Origin: Aestuarierythrobacter sp037968495
GTDB taxonomy: Bacteria; Pseudomonadota; Alphaproteobacteria; Sphingomonadales; Sphingomonadaceae
DNA length: 64,000 bases
Assembly: GCA_037968495.1 (NCBI GenBank)
Contig: JBBKVP010000054.1
Coordinates: forward strand, 1-64,000
Direction of reading: 5' to 3'
Each line of letters opens with the position of its first letter. Position 1 is the first letter of the stretch. The notes beneath the pieces are model-generated. The model did no database searches. It was given only the letters and a program-made list of their open reading frames with translations, and had not been told where the DNA came from. This document shows positions 16,577 to 24,156 of the stretch, one piece after another. The position numbers were made by a program, and so were the translations under genes.

Positions 16577-17833
16577 ATGGTTGTCTTGTCCGCTCTTCCT
16601 TTCCGTCCCACGCCGTTCTTCGAGAATAAGAACCGTGCGTTCTGGATGCTGCAATTTGCCGGCTGGGCGGGTTATTTCCTGCTGAGGACGGTCACGAGTC
16701 TGGCAAATCAACAGCCCTGGTCATTCGTCGTGGTCCTATTGATCGGCGCGATCACCGGCTTTTCGATCAGCTTGATACTATCGGCGATTTACGAAAAGCT
16801 GATCAATTTAAGGCCCGTTATCACTTGGAGTGTGACCGGTGTTGCGCTGCTGATTTCGGTGAGCCTTTATGCTTTCATCGAAGCCTGGATAATTGGCTTG
16901 TACAATCCCTCGACCCCATCTTCGCTGCTTCAAAGGGTGGTGGGGTATTACTTCTTGCAAGCCACACTGCTCGGCGGATGGTCGGCGCTGTATTATGCGA
17001 TCAATTTTTTCCTTCAGGTGGAGGAACAAAACGACCAGCTCCAAAGGCTCGAAATGCAAGCCACCAGTGCGCAGCTCGCCATGCTGCGTTACCAACTGAA
17101 TCCGCACTTCCTGTTCAACACGCTCAATTCCATCAGCACGCTGGTGTTGCTGAAACAGACCGGTCCAGCCAATGCGATGTTGACGAGGCTATCGTCATTC
17201 CTGCGTCACACGCTCATCAATGAACCAGGCGGAAAGGTAACGCTGGCGGAGGAAATCGAAACGCTGAAGCTCTATCTCGATATCGAGCGAATGCGGTTTG
17301 AGGAGCGTTTGCGGACCGAATTCAGGATCGCGCCGGAAACGGCCAAAGCCTGTTTACCGTCGCTGTTGCTGCAGCCGCTGGTGGAAAACGCGATCAAATA
17401 TGCTGTCAGCACGCAAGAAGAGGGCGCGCAAATCATCCTCTCGGCGCAGCTCGTCGGACAGAGGCTGCGGATTGCCGTATCCGACACGGGGCCAGGATTG
17501 CCAAGTGCGGGCGAGCAGCCAATCCTGCCTGCCACGATGACGGGAGAAGGCAGGATGGAATCGACCGGCGTTGGGCTCGCAAATATCCGCGACCGCCTTG
17601 CGCAGGCTTATGGTGAGGACCATCTTTTCGAAATCAGAACGCCGGCTGATGGTGGGTTTACCGTAATCATCGAGCTACCCTACGAAACAGCCGAAGAAGA
17701 CCAGCCTGCTGCGCTCCCTGGTGCAGCCGATGTTGCAGCTCCCGCAGTTGAAACATCAATCGCCCAGAAACAACTTGCCCCCTCGTTCGTTATTGAGACG
17801 GGCGCTGGCAGACCATTGGGATCTGAAACATGA
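16577..17833 (+). CDS. LytS-like sensor histidine kinase
   Basis: ATG 16577 follows AGAAGGA at ideal spacing and yields 418 residues. There are about four transmembrane helices (residues 15-150) with little periplasmic sequence, so the sensor is probably buried in the membrane. Next come a coiled linker (EQNDQLQRLEMQATSAQLAMLRY) and the His_kinase domain with QLNPHFLFNTLNSIS, the phosphoacceptor His. The ATPase domain has LLLQPLVENAIKYA (N box) and DTGPGLPSAG (G1). A 60-residue Ala/Pro-rich tail is unusual. It overlaps the LytTR regulator gene by 4 nt (ATGA), its cognate partner. Confidence 0.9.
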   Translation: MVVLSALPFRPTPFFENKNRAFWMLQFAGWAGYFLLRTVTSLANQQPWSFVVVLLIGAITGFSISLILSAIYEKLINLRPVITWSVTGVALLISVSLYAFIEAWIIGLYNPSTPSSLLQRVVGYYFLQATLLGGWSALYYAINFFLQVEEQNDQLQRLEMQATSAQLAMLRYQLNPHFLFNTLNSISTLVLLKQTGPANAMLTRLSSFLRHTLINEPGGKVTLAEEIETLKLYLDIERMRFEERLRTEFRIAPETAKACLPSLLLQPLVENAIKYAVSTQEEGAQIILSAQLVGQRLRIAVSDTGPGLPSAGEQPILPATMTGEGRMESTGVGLANIRDRLAQAYGEDHLFEIRTPADGGFTVIIELPYETAEEDQPAALPGAADVAAPAVETSIAQKQLAPSFVIETGAGRPLGSET

Positions 17834-18627
17834 CCATCCGCACAATTCTCGTCGACGATGAAAAACTCGCAATCCAAGGGCTCCAGCTTCGATTAGAACC
17901 CTTTACCGATGTCGAAATAATCGACACTTGCGCCAACGGCCGCGAGGCGATCCGCAAGATCAAGACGCTAAAGCCTGACTTGGTATTCCTCGATATTCAA
18001 ATGCCGGGTTTCGACGGATTCAGCGTCGTGAAAGGCGTGATGGAAATCGAGCCGCCGCTATTCGTATTCGTCACCGCCTATCAGGAACACGCCGTCCGCG
18101 CGTTCGAAGCCAACGCGATCAATTATCTGATGAAGCCGGTCGATGAAGACAAGCTAGCCGATACGCTCGAACGCGTGCGCATCCGCCTGAAGGAAAAAGG
18201 CTCTGCGGGCGAAGCAGAAAAACTCAAGACTGTTTTGGCGGAAGTCGCCCCCAACGCCGCAGAAGAATTTGCCGAGGGCGATGACGAAACTACCGAGCGA
18301 TTCGAAAAGCTGATCAACATCAAGGATCGCGGGCAAATTTTCCGTGTCGAAGTGGATTCGATAGAGCATATCGAGGCTGCGGGCGACTATATGTGCATCT
18401 ATACCGGCGATAATTCGCTGATTCTGCGCGAAACGATGAAAGATCTCGAGCGCCGCCTGGATCCGCGCAATTTCCAGCGCGTACACCGCTCGACCATCGT
18501 TAATTTGAATCAGGTTCGGCAGGTTAAGCCGCATACCAATGGCGAGTGCTTCCTGGTTTTGGACAGCGGCGCGGAGGTGAAGGTATCCCGCAGTTACAGA
18601 GATGTAGTCGCACGCTTCGTGCACTAG
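17830..18627 (+). CDS. LytTR-type response regulator
   Basis: The 265-residue protein has a receiver domain (residues 5-120) with the acidic pair DDE, the phosphoacceptor in LVFLDIQMPGFDG and the conserved Lys in YLMKPVDEDKL. An acidic linker (EEFAEGDDETTE) leads to a LytTR DNA-binding domain (about 160-260; HIEAAGDYMCIYTG, RRLDPRNFQRVHRSTIVN). It is coupled to the upstream LytS-like kinase. Such pairs typically control envelope, export or autolysis genes; the target here is unknown. It is followed by a 180-nt gap with a repeat element. Confidence 0.9.
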   Translation: MTIRTILVDDEKLAIQGLQLRLEPFTDVEIIDTCANGREAIRKIKTLKPDLVFLDIQMPGFDGFSVVKGVMEIEPPLFVFVTAYQEHAVRAFEANAINYLMKPVDEDKLADTLERVRIRLKEKGSAGEAEKLKTVLAEVAPNAAEEFAEGDDETTERFEKLINIKDRGQIFRVEVDSIEHIEAAGDYMCIYTGDNSLILRETMKDLERRLDPRNFQRVHRSTIVNLNQVRQVKPHTNGECFLVLDSGAEVKVSRSYRDVVARFVH

Positions 18628-18650
18628 TTTGTTTGGCGCCTGCGGCGAGC

Positions 18651-18751
18651 CCTCAAACGCCGGGCGCTAGTCGTTCTATATTCTCTCACGGGGTGTTGCT
18701 GGGCGAAGCCCAACCCAAGCGGGCCGGATGGTCCGCGCCCGGCGTTTGAGG
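18651..18751. repeat. REP/BIME-like inverted repeat element, copy A
   Basis: A perfect 17-bp inverted repeat (CCTCAAACGCCGGGCGC at 18651-18667, its reverse complement at 18735-18751) encloses about 67 nt. The right-hand unit, read on the minus strand, continues CGGACCATCCGGCCCGC and then TTGGGTTGGGCTTCGCCC. The same arrangement reappears at 20894-20935, so this is a dispersed repeat and not a simple terminator. It fills the gap between the response regulator and nadC. Confidence 0.7.
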
Positions 18752-18814
18752 TGCGCCGAACGTGCCAGAACTAAATACTCTGGCTCCAACAGCAGAATTC
18801 GCTAGTTGCATTCC

Positions 18815-19678
18815 ATGATCAAATTCTCTCTGACCGGCTTCGACCTCGATAAATTTATCCGTGAGACTTACGCGGAGGACCTTGGCGAAGGGCTCCCGGG
18901 CGGCGGGCGTGATGTCACATCCGAAAGCGTTATCCCCGCCAATGCCCGCTTTGCTGGCGTGATGGATAGCCGCGACCCGATTGTGGTCGCCGGAATTCCG
19001 ATCGCAGTCGCATTTTTCCTCGCGCTTGATCCCGAGATGGAAATCGAAGTGCTGGTGGAAGAGGGCCAATCCGTCCCAGCTGGCAGTGATTTGATGCGCC
19101 TGTCAGGCAATGCGCGCGCGATGCTGGCGGCGGAGCGGAGCGCTCTTAACACTGTGCAGCACCTGAGCGGAATCGCGACCATGACGCGCGGATATGTCGA
19201 TGCGATTGGCGATGGCGGCGCGGTTCTGCTCGACACACGCAAGACCATTCCGGGCCTGCGCTTCCTCGAGAAATATGCCACCCGCATGGGCGGCGCGCAA
19301 AACCACCGTATGGGACTGTGGGATGCGGCAATGATCAAGGACAACCATGTGCTGGTCGCAGGCAATGTCGGTGAAGCGGTGCGCCGTGCGCGTGCGGCGG
19401 GCGTGGCGCGAATTATCTGCGAGGTGGACCGGATCGACCAGATCGAACCCGCCCTTGCAGCAGGCGCAGACCACTTGCTGCTCGATAATATGGGGCCCGA
19501 GACCTTGCGCGAAGCCGTCGCCCTGGTCGGCGGGCGCGCGATAACTGAGGCATCGGGCGGCGTGAGCTTGCAAACAATCGGTGCAAAATCGGCAACGGGT
19601 GTGGACTACGTATCCGTCGGTCGCCTCACACAAAGCGCACCCGCCGCGGATATCGGGTTGGATTTTACGCCACTGTGA
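18815..19678 (+). CDS. nadC: Nicotinate-nucleotide pyrophosphorylase (quinolinate phosphoribosyltransferase)
   Basis: NadC converts quinolinate and PRPP to nicotinate mononucleotide, CO2 and PPi in de novo NAD synthesis. From ATG 18815 it has 287 residues, the usual length. Hallmarks are GRDVTSESVIPAN, ERSALNTVQHLSGIAT (the helix that closes the active site), LLDTRKTIPGLRFLEKYA with the basic substrate-binding residues, KDNHVLVAGN and the late ITEASGGVSLQTIG. The TTG at 18806 adds only three residues. No nadA or nadB is adjacent. Cytoplasmic, active as an oligomer. Confidence 0.95.
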   Translation: MIKFSLTGFDLDKFIRETYAEDLGEGLPGGGRDVTSESVIPANARFAGVMDSRDPIVVAGIPIAVAFFLALDPEMEIEVLVEEGQSVPAGSDLMRLSGNARAMLAAERSALNTVQHLSGIATMTRGYVDAIGDGGAVLLDTRKTIPGLRFLEKYATRMGGAQNHRMGLWDAAMIKDNHVLVAGNVGEAVRRARAAGVARIICEVDRIDQIEPALAAGADHLLLDNMGPETLREAVALVGGRAITEASGGVSLQTIGAKSATGVDYVSVGRLTQSAPAADIGLDFTPL

Positions 19679-19739
19679 TATTGCGCCCCCGCACTAGCTG
19701 AGGCATTACATGGCCTTCCAACGGGGAGGGACATCAATC

Positions 19740-20168
19740 ATGCGACCCAATTCCATTATCAAATTCGAACAGTTGTTCTTTGTCGGCTTGGCGCTCGGCG
19801 CAGTTGCCTTCTTCATGAATTTCGATGCGGCGCTTGCCCAAATGCAAGCTGATCCGAGTGTCGCGGCCGTGGGAATGGGCAGCGGTTCCTTGATCGGAAT
19901 GTATGCGCTCGGCATCGCTATCAACCTGTTGCTTTGGTTCTTCATTGCGCGAAAAGGCAAGGGTATCGCTAAGTGGATTTACGTCGTTTTCTTCGCCATT
20001 GGCCTGATCGGATTGCCTGCTCTGTTTATCGGCGGTTTCGGCCTAATTAAAATACTCGGCCTGATCGGTTTCGCCATCCAGGCATATATGATCTATTTGC
20101 TTTTCCAGCCCGACTCCAAGGCCTGGTTTTCCAAGGATAGTCCATCTGATCCGGAAGTGTTCAATTAA
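19740..20168 (+). CDS. Small multi-pass membrane protein of unknown function
   Basis: ATG 19740 sits behind GGGGAGGGA, a strong Shine-Dalgarno, giving 142 residues. Four hydrophobic helices are visible: VGLALGAVAFFMNF, IGMYALGIAINLLLWFFIA, WIYVVFFAIGLIGLPALFI and LGLIGFAIQAYMIYLLF, with a short polar tail. It could be a relative of small four-helix membrane proteins of unknown role; I recognise no named family. Its stop overlaps the probable ATT start of the RNase T2 gene, which suggests the two are translated together. Confidence 0.65.
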   Translation: MRPNSIIKFEQLFFVGLALGAVAFFMNFDAALAQMQADPSVAAVGMGSGSLIGMYALGIAINLLLWFFIARKGKGIAKWIYVVFFAIGLIGLPALFIGGFGLIKILGLIGFAIQAYMIYLLFQPDSKAWFSKDSPSDPEVFN

Positions 20169-20868
20169 GATACGCGGTGGCGCGCTGATTGGCGCGGTAC
20201 TGTCGTTAATCTTTAGCGCCTCGCCAGTCATGGCGCAGGCATATCAGTGCAGCGCACCGTCCATGATCAGCGTACCGAGCATCAAGCAAGACGGCAAATC
20301 GCGTCGCTTGCCCGTTACCGGTTATACATTGGCGCTAAGCTGGTCGCCGGACTTTTGCCGTGGGCGGGAGGCACGGCCTGCGTTGAAGCGGCAGTGTTCG
20401 GGTGATCATGGGCGCTTCGGCTTTGTGGTGCATGGGCTGTGGCCCGAAGGGGGCGGCGGAAGCTGGCCGCAATGGTGCAGCACCGCTCGCCGCCCGACAC
20501 CTGCTGAAATACGCCCGCAAATGTGCATGACCCCGTCATCCTATTTACTCGCCAAGCAATGGGCCAAGCACGGTAGCTGCATGGTTCGCCGTCCCGCCAC
20601 ATATTTCAAGGTCACGCGCATCTTGCGGGACTCGGTGAACATGCCGAATATGGACAAGCTCGCTCTGAACGCCGGCGCCGTCCGCGCAGCTTTCATACGC
20701 AGCAATGCGTTTTGGAAAGCAGATCAGATCGGCATCAAACTGGACCGCGGCGGTTGGTTTGAGGAAATACGGCTGTGTTACGGCAAGAACTTCATGCCAA
20801 CACGTTGCAACAAACGCCAACTCGGGCCGCGTGATTCGGTGAAAGTGAAAGTCTGGCGGCGGTTGTAA
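20164..20868 (+). CDS. Ribonuclease T2 family protein, probable ATT start
   Basis: RNase T2 enzymes cleave RNA through a 2',3'-cyclic phosphate. The two active-site blocks are present: GFVVHGLWPEGG (CAS I, catalytic His) and KQWAKHGSCM (CAS II). In CAS II the usual catalytic Glu of EWxKHGTC is Gln. The first ATG (20230) lies after most of a signal peptide. In frame upstream, IRGGALIGAVLSLIFSAS and PVMA|Q form a complete signal and cleavage site. The only initiator-like codon at the right place is ATT 20164, 6 nt after GGAAG, overlapping the upstream stop. The enzyme would be periplasmic or secreted. Confidence 0.8.
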   Translation: MKIRGGALIGAVLSLIFSASPVMAQAYQCSAPSMISVPSIKQDGKSRRLPVTGYTLALSWSPDFCRGREARPALKRQCSGDHGRFGFVVHGLWPEGGGGSWPQWCSTARRPTPAEIRPQMCMTPSSYLLAKQWAKHGSCMVRRPATYFKVTRILRDSVNMPNMDKLALNAGAVRAAFIRSNAFWKADQIGIKLDRGGWFEEIRLCYGKNFMPTRCNKRQLGPRDSVKVKVWRRL

Positions 20869-20893
20869 GTTTTTGTTTCGTCCCTTTGGGACA

Positions 20894-20935
20894 CCTTAAA
20901 CGCCGGGCGCAGGCCATCCGGCCTGCTTGGCTTCG
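20894..20935 (+). repeat. REP-like element, copy B
   Basis: CCTTAAACGCCGGGCGC is followed by AGGCCATCCGGCCTGC and TTGGCTTCG. It matches the right-hand unit of the element at 18651-18751 read in reverse. GCAGGCC and GGCCTGC form a perfect 7-bp stem around ATCC. It lies between the convergent RNase T2 and tadA genes, a typical site for REP sequences, and may also end transcription. Confidence 0.65.
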
Positions 20936-20990
20936 ACGCATAAGCGGCGGCGACCAGTCGATCGCTGACTGCCGTGACCAAGGAGCAAAC

Positions 20991-21446
20991 CTATCTTTTC
21001 CCTCGGAAAAAATCCCGCAACAGCTCCGCCGCTTCGCTCTCACCGATCCCGCCATAGACTTCAGGCCTGTGCAAGCATTCCGGCTGGTCGAACAGCCGCA
21101 CACCGTTTTCAACCGCACCGCCCTTGGGGTCATTTGCACCGTAATAAAGCCGCCCGATCCGCGCATGAGCGATAGCGCCCGCGCACATCGGGCAAGGCTC
21201 TAGCGTCACATAGAGATCGCACTCGCCCAAACGCTCCTGCCCCAGGGCCTGTGCTGCCCGGCGAATCGCCAGCATTTCAGCATGGGCAGTGGGGTCGAGC
21301 GAACCGCGCGGCTCGTTATGTGCCTCGGCGATAATTTGCCCCTCATGCACCACCACAGCGCCCACAGGCACCTCGCCAGCGGCCGCTCCGGCCTCGGCCA
21401 AAGCCAGCGCGCGCGCCATCGGATCGGGAAGAGGCCATTTCACCAT
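20991..21446 (-). CDS. tadA: tRNA-specific adenosine deaminase
   Basis: TadA converts A34 to inosine in tRNA-Arg(ACG), an essential step. From ATG 21446 it has 151 residues. The deaminase zinc site is intact: TAHAEMLAI (His ligand, catalytic Glu) and PCPMCAGAI (two Cys ligands). Other family features are EVPVGAVVVHEGQ, the substrate-shaping YYGANDPKGGAVENG and the C-terminal helix EAAELLRDFFRGKR. The longer frame to 21485 adds an unlikely 13 residues. Cytoplasmic dimer. It is divergent from rpmB. Confidence 0.95.
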   Translation of the reverse strand: MVKWPLPDPMARALALAEAGAAAGEVPVGAVVVHEGQIIAEAHNEPRGSLDPTAHAEMLAIRRAAQALGQERLGECDLYVTLEPCPMCAGAIAHARIGRLYYGANDPKGGAVENGVRLFDQPECLHRPEVYGGIGESEAAELLRDFFRGKR

Positions 21447-21599
21447 TGCGAGATGTGCGCTAAGGCATCCGCGCGGCTGCTGCAATCTGGCAGTGTCAGG
21501 TGCGCAATTGCTTGACGATTCGCAATGCGGGGGTTAAGCGCGCGCCTTTCCGAGACAACACGGGCTTTCGGGCCCCTATCAATTCGAACGAGATTTATC

Positions 21600-21902
21600 A
21601 TGTCGCGCATCTGCGAACTCACCGGCAAGGGCCGTCTGACTGGCAACAACGTCAGCCACGCAAACAACAAGACCAAGCGTGTATTCCTGCCTAACCTGCA
21701 GCGCGTTACGCTGATGAGCGAAAAGCTGGACCGCAGCTTCAAATTCCGCGTTTCGACTAATGGTCTGCGTTCGGTTGAACATGTTGGCGGCCTCGACAAT
21801 TGGCTGCTGAAGACCAAGGCTGAAAAGCTGAGCACGAACGCGCTGAAGGTTAAGCGCGAACTGCATAAGGCCGTTAAGGCTGAAGAAACGGCTGCTGCCT
21901 AA
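21600..21902 (+). CDS. rpmB: 50S ribosomal protein L28
   Basis: The 100-residue protein starts at ATG 21600 with MSRICELTGKGRLTGNNVSH, the L28 N-terminus, here with the Cys found in many alphaproteobacteria. Next comes the basic NKTKRVFLPNLQRVTL. The ORF can be extended upstream in frame but the extra sequence is not conserved-looking. It is a structural protein of the large subunit. A strong terminator follows at 21951, so the gene is monocistronic. Confidence 0.96.
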   Translation: MSRICELTGKGRLTGNNVSHANNKTKRVFLPNLQRVTLMSEKLDRSFKFRVSTNGLRSVEHVGGLDNWLLKTKAEKLSTNALKVKRELHKAVKAEETAAA

Positions 21903-21950
21903 GCCAGTCGCCGGCCCCTAACCAGGCAGCTTCAAATATTGAATCAAAAG

Positions 21951-21976
21951 GCGCGCGGGTTTCTCGCGCGCTTTTT
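21951..21976 (+). terminator. Rho-independent terminator after rpmB
   Basis: GCGCGCG pairs with CGCGCGC (7 bp, 7-nt loop), followed by TTTTT. An AAAA run precedes the stem, so it may also work for the convergent gene ending at 21984. Confidence 0.85.
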
Positions 21977-21983
21977 CGTGTGT

Positions 21984-22955
21984 TCATTCCGGATTTAAGG
22001 GCGTGTAGCGCAGCTTGACCAGTAACGTTCGCTGCAAGGCCGCATTATTATCGTCCGACAGGATCCAGATGTTGAGCGCATCGCCGTCACCGACCTCTAC
22101 CGCGATCGCTTCGTAATTCTCCGATGGAGCGATATCGTCAATTGTGACAGCGTCCTCGCCGGCCCATGCCTCGCCCGCGGCAATATCAGCCGGATCGGCA
22201 AGCACCAGCTTGGTGCCGAAGCCTGGCGGAATTCCAAAAACAAGCCTGCGAACGAGAATAAGCGCCCTGCCGTCAGGCAATACAGTCATATCGGTGGCGC
22301 GGTATCCTTCAGGAGCTTTGAAGGTAAAGCGCTTGGCCACCGCGCCTGCCACTGGATCGCCTGAGAAAATAACCGACGGCGCTTCCCTGCCCAGCATCCC
22401 GCCAAGCGCTTCGGACAAAACGATAAAGCGCCCGTTATCCAGCCGCACCATCGCTTCTGGCCCGGCGTTACTGGACCAGCCCTTCATCGCGGCGGGAAAG
22501 ATTTGCTTCTCAGTGCCTGTAGCAGGATCGAGCCGCGCAATGGCATTGCTGCCCTCATAAGCTGTCCAGATGATCCCGCTTTCCGGATCGCGCGTCATCG
22601 CTTCGATATCGGCGAGATGTTTATCGACCTCGCGCCAAGGCCTGAACCATCCCATGGTTGACGGTGACTGCTCACCATCCGGCGCCGAAAATTCGAGGAT
22701 ACGGCCACGGTCGCTAGCCGCCAGCATACGGCCATTTTCAAGCAACACCAAAGCCGAATAGCTGCCGAAATCCGCGTTCCGACTTGTTAATTGCCACACG
22801 CCCATGAGCTCAAAAGCGCCGTTTTCCGCCGAAGGGAAGTCGAGCTGCCTCACAGATATCTGCTTGCTATCGGTATATTCCGGTAGGGGTGAGCGTATCC
22901 AGGTGCCGGGCGCAAGGCCGGCGGCAACCAAGGCTAGAAGGATCAGGCGCCGCAT
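21984..22955 (-). CDS. Esterase-like activity of phytase family protein
   Basis: The 323-residue protein has a signal peptide (LILLALVAAGLAPG) and matches the phytase-esterase-like beta-propeller family (PF13449). Recurring propeller-type motifs include SALVLLENGRMLAASDRGRI, IEAMTRDPESGIIWTAYEG, EAMVRLDNGRFIVLSE and MTVLPDGRALILVRR. The family is secreted or periplasmic and its true substrate is poorly known; phytase activity is not implied. It is followed upstream by the M23 peptidase gene on the same strand, about 30 nt away, so they may be co-transcribed. Confidence 0.8.
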   Translation of the reverse strand: MRRLILLALVAAGLAPGTWIRSPLPEYTDSKQISVRQLDFPSAENGAFELMGVWQLTSRNADFGSYSALVLLENGRMLAASDRGRILEFSAPDGEQSPSTMGWFRPWREVDKHLADIEAMTRDPESGIIWTAYEGSNAIARLDPATGTEKQIFPAAMKGWSSNAGPEAMVRLDNGRFIVLSEALGGMLGREAPSVIFSGDPVAGAVAKRFTFKAPEGYRATDMTVLPDGRALILVRRLVFGIPPGFGTKLVLADPADIAAGEAWAGEDAVTIDDIAPSENYEAIAVEVGDGDALNIWILSDDNNAALQRTLLVKLRYTPLNPE

Positions 22956-22986
22956 CCCGCCGGTTACTTTCGCAAGCTCAAATGCG

Positions 22987-23913
22987 TCAGTTCATCGGGC
23001 GGGTGAACAACAGCGGATCAAGCCGCTTGTCACGCCACTTCAGGCTCCAGTGCAAATGCGGCCCCGTGGCGCTGCCGGTGGAGCCGATATTGCCGATATA
23101 CTGGCCCTTTTTCACCACATCGCCCTGCTTCACCACGATCTTCGAATTGTGCAGGAACGCGCTGTTGAGGCCCTGCCCATGATCGATGATCAGCAAATAC
23201 CCCTCGAGCGAAAATGGCGCGGGCGTGGCGAGTGTCACCACCCCGTCAGCGGGCGCGACATAAGGCGTTCCGCTGCTGCCGGTGGCAATGTCTATGCCCG
23301 AATGATAGCTGCCTGGTACACCGGCATAAATCCGCTGACTGCCGAAGCGGCCTGAAATCCTGCCAGTTACGGGCCAGATGAAATCCTGACTCCAGCCTAT
23401 GCTGTCTGCATCGACTTTACGCGCGGCATTGATCTGCGCAAGCTCTGGACGGCGGCGGCGCATGAACTCCTCGCTCGCTCCGCCACGGTTACGGGCGAGG
23501 TTAACCCGCTCGATGTTCCAATTGCGCGGGCTGATCGTCAGCTGGCTTTCGACCCGGCTGCCATCGCGCAGGCGCGCCGTTAGCGACACGTTCGTTCCGG
23601 CATCGCGGTCAAACGCGGCGAAAAAGCGGCCTTGATCGTCGAGCTCCAGCGGCTCACCTCCCAAAGAGGCTGCGACGGTGCCGCCCGGAACCTGACCGCG
23701 AATCCAGCCGCCTTGCGTCAGCTCACCCTTGAAAATAAAGGTTGCCGGGCCTCTCGGACTTAGCGGAGGAACGGGTGCGGGTGCCGGACTCGGAGCCGTA
23801 TTGGTGCTGGGAAATGGCTGGGAAACCGCAGCATCGTTACTGCCTTCCGCTGCCCGCGACGGATCGCCAACACAGCTACCCGCTAACAGCATCAAAGGAC
23901 CGCTGACAGCCAT
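22987..23913 (-). CDS. M23 family metallopeptidase, probable lipoprotein
   Basis: The start at ATG 23913, behind GGAAG, gives 308 residues; the longer frame overlaps the DUF2093 gene and is unlikely. The N-terminus (LMLLAGSCVG) resembles a lipobox with Cys 15 or so. A Pro-rich linker and a beta domain precede the LytM/M23 domain, which has zinc residues in YHSGIDIATG (HxxxD) and GPHLHWSLKW (HxH). It probably cuts peptidoglycan cross-links or activates amidases at the cell envelope. Catalytic residues are intact. Confidence 0.88.
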   Translation of the reverse strand: MAVSGPLMLLAGSCVGDPSRAAEGSNDAAVSQPFPSTNTAPSPAPAPVPPLSPRGPATFIFKGELTQGGWIRGQVPGGTVAASLGGEPLELDDQGRFFAAFDRDAGTNVSLTARLRDGSRVESQLTISPRNWNIERVNLARNRGGASEEFMRRRRPELAQINAARKVDADSIGWSQDFIWPVTGRISGRFGSQRIYAGVPGSYHSGIDIATGSSGTPYVAPADGVVTLATPAPFSLEGYLLIIDHGQGLNSAFLHNSKIVVKQGDVVKKGQYIGNIGSTGSATGPHLHWSLKWRDKRLDPLLFTRPMN

Positions 23914-23930
23914 CAGGCTTCCAAAGCGGA

Positions 23931-24134
23931 TTATGCTTCTCCAGTCAGGCGGCGGGTTGCGTTTTCGCAGGAGGAATAAGCTTCCTGCCGCTCGACATCC
24001 CAATAGCGCAGCTCTTCGAGCGGAACGGGTTCGCCGCTCACGGCGCATTCGACATATTTGCCGGGCCTGATCACACGGAAGCCGTTGGGCCCATATTGAA
24101 GGACGGCGGGTTTATCGCTGGAAGACATTAACAT
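23931..24134 (-). CDS. DUF2093 family protein
   Basis: This small protein (67 residues, 65 from the inner ATG) has YGPNGFRVIRPGKYVECAVSG followed by IPLEELRYWDVERQE-like sequence, the full DUF2093 pattern. The family is nearly confined to alphaproteobacteria and has no known role. It sits between xseA and the M23 gene on the same strand, with 16-22 nt gaps, so all three are likely one transcript. In many alphaproteobacteria DUF2093 also lies next to xseA. Confidence 0.85.
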   Translation of the reverse strand: MLMSSSDKPAVLQYGPNGFRVIRPGKYVECAVSGEPVPLEELRYWDVERQEAYSSCENATRRLTGEA

Positions 24135-24156
24135 GGCCGCGCCTTAGCATGAGCTT

